A stretch of 5,001 bases of DNA, taken from assembly GCA_031282925.1 (NCBI GenBank), contig JAITCT010000094.1, positions 1 to 5,001 of the forward strand. Direction: 5' to 3'. The notes under the pieces were generated by a model. That model saw only the letters and a list, made by a program, of their open reading frames with translations, ran no database searches and was not told where the DNA came from. Source of the DNA: Dysgonamonadaceae bacterium (lineage in GTDB: Bacteria > Bacteroidota > Bacteroidia > Bacteroidales > Azobacteroidaceae). A program made the position numbers and the translations under genes. Positions 1-5,001 of this stretch are shown in pieces. Position 1 is the stretch's first letter; every line of letters begins with the position of its first letter.

Positions 1-16
1 CAAAAATATAATTAAT

Positions 17-1558
17 ATGAACACAAACATTGCTATTTTAGTCGGAGCATTAGCCTTCGTTGTTTTTTTAACTCTCATCGGCATTTTGTCGCGTTTCAGA
101 AGATGTAAATCGGACGAAATCCTGGTTATTTACGGTAAAACCGGCGGAAACCGCTCGTCGAGGTGCATTCAGGGCGGGGCGGCGTTTATCATTCCCGTTT
201 TGCAAGGCTATGCCTACATGTCTTTGAAACCGCTTCAATTTGATTGTAACCTCCAGAAAGCGCTGTCTTCGCAAAACATCAGGGTTGACGTTCCCACAAC
301 CGTAACCGTGGGTATCAGCACCGAACAGGATGTGATGCAAGCTGCCGCCGAAAGGATTTTAGGCCTGGGACGCCAGGACATTGAAGATTTGGTTAAGGAT
401 ATTGTTTACGGACAAATGAGAACGATTATCGCCGACATGACGATCGAAAAACTCAACTCCGACCGCGACGAATTTTTGGCAAAAGCCAAAGGGCTGATTG
501 ATACCGAACTGCGCAAAATCGGCTTGTACCTCATCAATATCAACATTACCGATATCCGCGATGAAGCAGGCTATATCGTCGCCCTGGGAAAGAAAGACCA
601 GGCAAAAGCCATCAATCAGGCCAATGTGGAAATCTCTACTGCCGAACGCGAAGGAGAAATTAAAGTCGCCGAACAGCTGAAAATCAAAAACGCAACGGTG
701 GCCGAAACGAAAAAAGAAGAACAGATTGCTATCGCCAATGCGCAGCGGGACCAAAGCATTTCGGTAGCAAGAGCCGAATCGGAAAGAGATTCGCAGGTAG
801 CGGAAGCAAAAAAAAACAGGGACGTTAGCGTTGCCGCTTATAATTCCGAAGCCCGTATCGGCGAAATCGAAGCCAACAAAAAAATCACCGTTTCCAACGC
901 GGAATTGGAAGTCATCAAGGCGCAATCGCAAGGCCTGGCGCAGTCGGCCGAAGAACGGGCGCTTGCCGAAATCGAAAAAAACAAGGAATTAGCCCGCCGC
1001 GAAGCCGAAGAAGCAAGAGCCGGACGCACGGAATCCGCATTGAAAGCCGAACAAATCGTTCCCTCCGAAATTTCCAAGCAACAAAAATTGATTGATGCGG
1101 AAGCCTACCAATTGAAAGTGGAAAAAGAAGCGGAAGCCAATGCCAACCAGGCGCGTATTGAAGCGCAGGGCCGCGCCGACGCCATTACCGCCGAAGGTTT
1201 AGCCCATGCACGGGTAATTGAACAACAAGGTTTAGCCAAAGCCTCCGCCGAAAAAGCATCCTTACTGGCGCAAGCCGAAGGATTTGAAGCCATGGTGAAA
1301 GTGGCCGAAAACAATCCGCAAGTCGCTATCCAATGGAAAATGGTCGAACAGTGGAAAGAAATCGCAGCCGAACAGGTGAAAGCCTTTGAACACATCAACT
1401 TAGGAAATGTCAACGTCATGGATACCTCTCAAGGCGGCACGCTGACCAACCTGCTTACAAGTTTGGTTTCGTCGGTTGCGCCCGTTACGGATATTATGAA
1501 AACGATTCCCGGAATCCCGAATGTATTGAAGATAAAGGATACGGAAAAAGAATCATAA
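17..1558 (+). CDS. Flotillin-like SPFH/Band 7 membrane scaffold protein
   Basis: A 513-residue flotillin-family protein, close to the usual length for bacterial FloT/YqiK-type proteins (about 500). Flotillins are membrane-anchored oligomeric scaffolds thought to organise membrane microdomains and to help envelope stress responses and protein turnover. In this sequence, residues 5-26 form one hydrophobic anchor followed by a basic stretch (RFRRCK). Residues 30-190 are the SPFH/Band 7 domain, with the segment GGAAFIIPVLQ typical of flotillins. Residues 195-430 are a long Ala/Glu/Lys-rich heptad-like region (recurring AEA, EAR and VAEAKK units) expected to be coiled coil. The C-terminal tail (471-505) is Gly/Ser/Leu-rich and hydrophobic, as in other flotillins. 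The start at 17 is the first ATG ahead of the anchor and follows an A/T-rich leader. It is the first gene of a tight + strand cluster. Its usual partner, an NfeD-like membrane protein, would lie upstream if present, outside the window. The family call is firm; the role here is inferred. Confidence 0.93.
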   Translation: MNTNIAILVGALAFVVFLTLIGILSRFRRCKSDEILVIYGKTGGNRSSRCIQGGAAFIIPVLQGYAYMSLKPLQFDCNLQKALSSQNIRVDVPTTVTVGISTEQDVMQAAAERILGLGRQDIEDLVKDIVYGQMRTIIADMTIEKLNSDRDEFLAKAKGLIDTELRKIGLYLININITDIRDEAGYIVALGKKDQAKAINQANVEISTAEREGEIKVAEQLKIKNATVAETKKEEQIAIANAQRDQSISVARAESERDSQVAEAKKNRDVSVAAYNSEARIGEIEANKKITVSNAELEVIKAQSQGLAQSAEERALAEIEKNKELARREAEEARAGRTESALKAEQIVPSEISKQQKLIDAEAYQLKVEKEAEANANQARIEAQGRADAITAEGLAHARVIEQQGLAKASAEKASLLAQAEGFEAMVKVAENNPQVAIQWKMVEQWKEIAAEQVKAFEHINLGNVNVMDTSQGGTLTNLLTSLVSSVAPVTDIMKTIPGIPNVLKIKDTEKES

Positions 1559-1562
1559 AATT

Positions 1563-1775
1563 ATGCCTATCAAAGTAAATCTGGATGTAATGATGGCTCG
1601 ACGAAAGATTTCGCTGAACGAACTTTCGGAAAAAGTCGAAATCACTCCTGCAAACCTCTCTATTCTGAAAACCGGCAAGGCAAAGGCTATTCGTTTCAGT
1701 ACACTGGCAACGCTGTGCAAGGAATTGAATTGCCAGCCGGGGGACATACTGGAGTATGAGGGAAATATGAATTGA
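1563..1775 (+). CDS. Small Cro/C1-type (XRE family) HTH regulator, YozG-like
   Basis: A 70-residue single-domain DNA-binding protein. The five-helix Cro/C1 fold can be followed along the chain: helix 1 near residues 5-13 (VNLDVMMAR), helix 2 near 17-24 (SLNELSEK), the recognition helix near 28-36 (TPANLSILK), then a Lys-rich turn (TGKAKAI) and the closing helix with the motif FSTLATLCKELNCQPGDIL (45-63). This closing segment is characteristic of the small YozG-like group. There is no sensor or oligomerisation domain, so it probably binds DNA as a dimer. It starts 4 nt after the flotillin stop and ends 19 nt before sppA, which points to co-transcription with both. YozG-like regulators are often next to a DUF2975 membrane protein, but none is seen here. 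Possible roles are autoregulation of the operon or control of unlinked genes; the sequence does not decide. The family call is strong and the target is unknown. Confidence 0.9.
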   Translation: MPIKVNLDVMMARRKISLNELSEKVEITPANLSILKTGKAKAIRFSTLATLCKELNCQPGDILEYEGNMN

Positions 1776-1794
1776 GAATTAAAAAATAAACACA

Positions 1795-3585
1795 ATGAAG
1801 AACTTTTTTACAATGTTATTCGCCTCCATTTTAGGCGTATTCATCGCAGGATTTATCCTGTTCATCCTGTCTGTCGCATTTATTACAGGGATAGCCTCCA
1901 TGAGAACTGACCCTGCTTTCGTTTTGGAACCGAAAACGGTGCTTGAAATAGATTTAACCGGCGTAATCAACGACCGTGCGGATGACAATCCGTTTTCCTT
2001 TTTATTGAACGAGACAAAAGTTTACGGATTAAATGATGTTGTCGCCGCCATCAAAAAGGCAAAAGAGAACGACAAAATCGAAGGAATCTACCTGAAGGCG
2101 GGAATGCTTCAAACCGGTTTTGCTTCCGCCCGGCAAATACGGGAAGCCCTGCTATCGTTCAAAGAAAGCGGTAAGTTTATCGTTGCTTACGGCGATCAAT
2201 ACGCGCAAAACGCGTATTATGCCGCATCGGTTGCGGATCGGATTTACCTGAATCCCGAAGGCATATTCACTTTCCAGGGTTTAGGCATGAACATTCAATT
2301 TGAAAAAGGATTTTACGAAAAATTGGGCGTCGAATGGCAAGTCTTCAAAGTCGGGACGTTCAAGTCGGCGGTTGAACCGTATATCCTGGATAAAATGAGC
2401 GATGAGAACAAAGAACAGCGCACTTCGATATTGAACGATATTTGGGAAACCTTGTTGGCGGACATTTCGGAGAGCCGCAACATTCCGGTCGAAAAACTCA
2501 AGCAGTATGCCGATGAATGTATGACTTTTGCCGATCCGGAAACAATCGCGGCAAATCAATTTGTCGATGGCCTCAAATACAAGGATGAAGTAGAAGCCGA
2601 CCTCAAAAGGCAATTAGCCCTGGCGGACGACGAAGATTTGAAAATTGCCCGCGTAAACAATATAAAATCCGTTCATTCGGGCATAGAAAAACTCAGCAAA
2701 GATAAAATCGCCATCCTGTTCGCAGAAGGTACAATTATCGGCGATGAACAGGCACAGTTTTTCAATTCCGGAACCATTACCGCTAAAAAATACATGGAAG
2801 AAATCAACAAACTGAAAAAGGACAAAGACGTCAAAGCCGTTGTATTCAGGGTAAATTCCCGGGGCGGGAGCGCTTTTGCCTCCGAACAGATTCACCATGC
2901 GGTGAAAGCCTTGAAGGAAGTAAAACCGATAGTCGTTTCGATGGGCGACTATGCAGCCTCCGGCGGATATTACATTTCCGCGCCCGCAAGCAAAATCGTT
3001 GCCGAACCGACTACAATCACCGGTTCTATCGGCATTTTCGGTTTGATTCCTTCCGGCGCCTCGCTGGCCGGAAAAATAGGGACAACATACGATCAAACAG
3101 GTACCGGTAAATTTTCAAATTTCACCCGTGAAACCGTCAGTATACCGCTGCTCGGCGCCGACCTGGTTCTTTCCCGCCCCTTTGATGCCGACGAATCGGC
3201 CATCATGCAGGCATACATCGAAAGAGGCTACGACACTTTCCTGAGCCGTTGCGCCGAAGGACGCGGGAAAACCAAAGCGGAAATCGATTCCATAGGACAG
3301 GGCCGCATTTGGAGCGGGAATCAGGCTTTAGCCAACGGATTAGTCGATAAACTGGGCGGAATTGACGACGCCGTCGAAATAGCCGCCAATTTAGCGGGAA
3401 TCGAACAGTATTCCATCGGGGAATATCCGCAGCAGAAAGATTTTTTCTCCCATTTAATGGAAGAATCCTTGAAAAACGCAGAAACGCGAATAATGGAAGT
3501 TTTCATCGGAAAAGAAGCGTTGAAACAAAAACAAATATTGAATGCATGGCAAACGTTTGACGTCAGGCAGGCGATTTTCAATTAA
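1795..3585 (+). CDS. sppA: Signal peptide peptidase SppA, long (67K) type
   Basis: A 596-residue membrane-bound serine protease that cleaves signal peptides left in the membrane after secretion (MEROPS family S49, peptidase IV). Its length fits the tandem-domain form typified by E. coli SppA (618 residues). Residues 5-31 are an N-terminal transmembrane anchor; the rest should face the periplasm. The N-terminal S49 domain (about 46-270) carries the general-base lysine K190 in the motif TFKSAVEPY (codon 2362-2364), matching E. coli K209. The C-terminal domain (about 303-540) carries the nucleophile S389 in YAASGGYYIS (codon 2959-2961), matching E. coli S409. ITGSIGIFG follows at about 415-423, as expected. 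The motif normally read as N-S-P-G-G is N-S-R-G-G here (R356). The reading frame is intact. The start at 1795 sits just before the anchor, behind an A-rich leader without a clear Shine-Dalgarno sequence. It is the last gene of the three-gene cluster and converges with the IS transposase. Confidence 0.96.
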   Translation: MKNFFTMLFASILGVFIAGFILFILSVAFITGIASMRTDPAFVLEPKTVLEIDLTGVINDRADDNPFSFLLNETKVYGLNDVVAAIKKAKENDKIEGIYLKAGMLQTGFASARQIREALLSFKESGKFIVAYGDQYAQNAYYAASVADRIYLNPEGIFTFQGLGMNIQFEKGFYEKLGVEWQVFKVGTFKSAVEPYILDKMSDENKEQRTSILNDIWETLLADISESRNIPVEKLKQYADECMTFADPETIAANQFVDGLKYKDEVEADLKRQLALADDEDLKIARVNNIKSVHSGIEKLSKDKIAILFAEGTIIGDEQAQFFNSGTITAKKYMEEINKLKKDKDVKAVVFRVNSRGGSAFASEQIHHAVKALKEVKPIVVSMGDYAASGGYYISAPASKIVAEPTTITGSIGIFGLIPSGASLAGKIGTTYDQTGTGKFSNFTRETVSIPLLGADLVLSRPFDADESAIMQAYIERGYDTFLSRCAEGRGKTKAEIDSIGQGRIWSGNQALANGLVDKLGGIDDAVEIAANLAGIEQYSIGEYPQQKDFFSHLMEESLKNAETRIMEVFIGKEALKQKQILNAWQTFDVRQAIFN

Positions 3586-3605
3586 AATTGATAATTACCG
3601 CCAGC

Positions 3606-3698
3606 CGTCATTGCGAGCCGTGAAGCGGCGAAGCAATCCGGAATTGTATACTGCGCTATTCTCCGGATTGCTTCGCCGCTTCGCGGATCGCAATGACG
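3606..3698. repeat. Large imperfect palindrome (37-bp arms, 19-nt loop), MITE/REP-like
   Basis: The left arm is 3606-3642 and the right arm 3662-3698, separated by 19 nt (3643-3661). The arms match at 35 of 37 positions when one is reverse-complemented. One difference (T3621 against G3683) would still pair as U-G in RNA and the other (G3617 against A3687) would not. The outer ends read CGTCATTGCGA and the inner ends end in TCCGGA. The motif GTCATTGCGA...GAAGCAATCC is, from memory, typical of dispersed intergenic palindromes in many bacterial genomes; copy number in this genome cannot be seen here. The element starts 20 nt after the sppA stop and ends 36 nt before the 3' end of the transposase reading frame. 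It could fold into a very stable hairpin and act as a bidirectional transcription barrier or protect the 3' end of mRNA. No clean U-run follows it, so a standard intrinsic terminator is not claimed. Confidence 0.88.
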
Positions 3699-5001
3699 TG
3701 GTGGGGCTTTTCCTGTTTTCCGCATTGGGACACCCTAAAAATTTTTCAGGATTATTTGGTATAGCTCAGTTTGTTGTTCGTCCATGTTAAGCAGTCTTGT
3801 TTTGATATGTTTGGATTCGGGCAATTGACAGGTTATCTGATACATATTGTGCGTTATCTCACTGGCCATTTTCAGTGATAACAAAGATTTCTCTTTTCGG
3901 AGTACTCGCTCCGGTTCCTTAGTATATGCAGTATGCCGTGAAAGCGATGCAAATATGGGCTTCAATCCGGCGCCCGAGTCGGTGGTAAACAGGGCGTATG
4001 CGCAAATCTGTTTTGGACATTCAAAAAGCCCGTTCGATCTCAGAAAGATTCCTGTAATTCTCCAAAACCATGTCATCGGACAATTTCGTATTGGTGATAT
4101 ACCCTTTCAGTCCGTCCCAGAGGGCATCCTCTTCAAATTTTCGGTAATCAATATTCACCTCTATCTCCCCCTCTAATTGCAGGTACTTGTTGTATCCTCT
4201 GTTGTTGATGCTGGATTTGGTCAGTTTCCCGGACTTGATACGCTTTTCAAGCCGCTTCAACCCCTTCTCTCTATTATAGGCATCCTTCTTTGCCCTTTTG
4301 CCTGCATAATGGACGATAAGCCTGGTAGTTTCATTTTTCTTGAGCGTATAACACGCACCCTCCGTATATGTTTGTCTTACAACCTGCTCTTGTATGGCTA
4401 CGGTCTCGTTTTTCAACCGGGCACCGATAATATACTCGTAACCGTTTTCCTCCAATGCCTTGATGTTTGGTTTGGACAATAATCCCGAATCGGCGATTAT
4501 CACCGGCTTCCCAAGGTTGAACTTTCCGCTCATCTTTTCCAGAAAAGGAATCAATGTATGGCCTTCATACGTGTTTCCTTCGAAAATATCATAACCGATG
4601 GCATATCCTCCCGAACCAACCAAAAGTCCGATGAAGATTTGAGGATTGCTGTGTTTGCCATCTTTTGAGAAGCCCGCCTTACGCAAATCGTCCTCATCAC
4701 TCGCCTCGAAATACAGTGTCGTCATATCGTAGAAAACCACATGGATATCACCTCCGAGTGTGCGACGGGTATGCGTAAAGGCAATCTGTTCCACAAACGG
4801 TTTGAGGCAATCATTCAACTTGTCGAGAAAACGGTAAACGGCATCCACATGGATGATTTCTCCCTGATAACGGTAAAGATATTCCGTGGTCTTCAACTTG
4901 CTCAAAGGAAAAGCCAATCGTGAGATTACCAAATGGCGAAACAGTTTCTCTTTAATACTCCCAAAGCCGATATGGTCATAAATACGTCCGAATATCAACT
5001 C
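3699..5001 (-). mobile_element. Partial IS1634-type (IS4-like) insertion sequence, 3' part
   Basis: This is the transposase-3' side of an insertion sequence whose other end lies beyond the right edge of the window. The assignment rests on the transposase it encodes. The left boundary is only bracketed. It must fall between the transposase stop (3735) and the adjacent palindrome, unless the palindrome is itself part of the element. On the - strand the sequence after the stop begins GGTGTCCCAATGCGGAAAAC, a candidate for part of the terminal inverted repeat. It cannot be confirmed without the other end, and no target duplication can be identified. Because the transposase is disrupted, this copy could move only with help from an intact relative. 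Confidence 0.72.
3735..5001 (-). pseudogene. IS1634-family transposase, 5' cut by window edge, with nonsense codon and frameshift
   Basis: DDE transposase of the IS4-like IS1634 group. Coding is open through the right edge at 5001; the TTG at 4996-4998 reads as an internal Leu, so the N-terminus is missing. Catalytic residues are visible: first Asp in FYDMTTLYFEA (codon 4726-4728), second Asp in IIADSGLLSK (4489-4491), and Glu in LSEIERAF (probably codon 4033-4035). A TGA at 4021-4023 follows this Glu by three codons. The same frame then continues with family-like sequence (MSKTDLRIRPVYHR, RRIEAHICIAFTAYCIY) to a TAA at 3919-3921. Omitting one base near 3921 restores the frame as KEPERVLRKEKS, then LTHNMYQI-like sequence (EITHNMYQITCQLPESK) and a normal end at the TAG at 3735-3737. 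The gene thus carries one point nonsense mutation, apparently CGA (Arg) to TGA, and one single-base insertion. The stop removes the conserved Lys and the C-terminal part of the catalytic core, so the product is very probably inactive. Confidence 0.88.

Noticed and set aside
359..931. Long open frame (190 codons) on the - strand opposite the flotillin gene
   Set aside because: It is rich in Phe and Asp, as expected from the complement of Glu/Lys-rich coiled-coil codons, and resembles no family. It is a shadow of the flotillin coding sequence.
2614..3096. 160-codon open frame on the - strand opposite sppA
   Set aside because: It lies wholly inside the clearly coding sppA gene and has low-complexity, non-family-like sequence, so it is an antisense shadow.
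3606..3698. CRISPR array or intrinsic terminator at the palindrome
   Set aside because: There are only two inverted copies rather than several spaced direct repeats, so it is not CRISPR. The hairpin lacks an adjacent uninterrupted U-run on either strand, so a standard terminator call is not supported.
3542..3790. 82-codon + strand open frame across the sppA end and the palindrome
   Set aside because: It overlaps the sppA 3' end and reads through the inverted repeat and the transposase C-terminus. It has no recognisable domain.
3919..4023. Programmed frameshift or stop-codon recoding in the transposase
   Set aside because: A nonsense codon plus a separate frameshift is needed to reach the C-terminus, and no slippery heptamer is seen at the shift site. 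Mutational decay explains it more simply.
3735..4076. The - strand 113-codon open frame treated as a separate gene
   Set aside because: Only its last 61 codons or so (below about 3920) are genuine transposase C-terminus. The upstream part is out of frame with the conserved residues, so it is one half of a frameshifted gene.
3847..4482. Two + strand open frames (109 and 101 codons) over the transposase
   Set aside because: Both are complementary to conserved transposase sequence, including the second catalytic Asp region or the C-terminal segment, and are shadows.

Overview
The window looks like chromosomal DNA from a member of the Bacteroidota, probably Bacteroidales. The evidence is indirect: genes start behind A/T-rich leaders with no clear Shine-Dalgarno sequence (for example before 17 and 1795), base composition is moderate, and protein similarity is as recalled from that group. 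No rRNA or other taxonomic marker is present, so this is inference.

Left part (17-3585): three genes on the + strand, packed tightly enough to be one operon. They are a flotillin-like SPFH membrane scaffold (17-1558), a 70-residue Cro/C1-type helix-turn-helix regulator 4 nt downstream (1563-1775), and a long-form (67K-type) signal peptide peptidase SppA 19 nt further on (1795-3585). The flotillin and SppA both act at the inner membrane. In Bacillus subtilis, homologues of both belong to the envelope-stress sigma-W regulon, so a shared membrane-quality-control role is reasonable. The small regulator may control the operon, but nothing in the sequence proves it. SppA keeps its Lys/Ser catalytic dyad but has Arg where the usual S-P-G-G motif has Pro.

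Middle (3586-3734): a 149-bp intergenic stretch dominated by a near-perfect inverted repeat with 37-bp arms and a 19-nt loop (3606-3698). It resembles the dispersed palindromic or MITE-like elements found in many genomes. It lies between convergent genes and could form a long hairpin in RNA.

Right part (about 3699-5001): the 3' part of an IS1634-type (IS4-like) insertion sequence, with its transposase on the - strand. The 5' end lies beyond the window. The transposase is broken twice: a CGA-to-TGA-type nonsense codon just after the catalytic glutamate, and a single-base insertion about 100 nt downstream. Past the frameshift the normal C-terminus can be read to its stop at 3735. This copy is therefore a decaying pseudogene.

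I see no CRISPR array, tRNA, rRNA or phage genes, and no convincing new biological system. The points most worth a second look are the gene grouping, the SppA motif change and the palindrome lying against the IS end.
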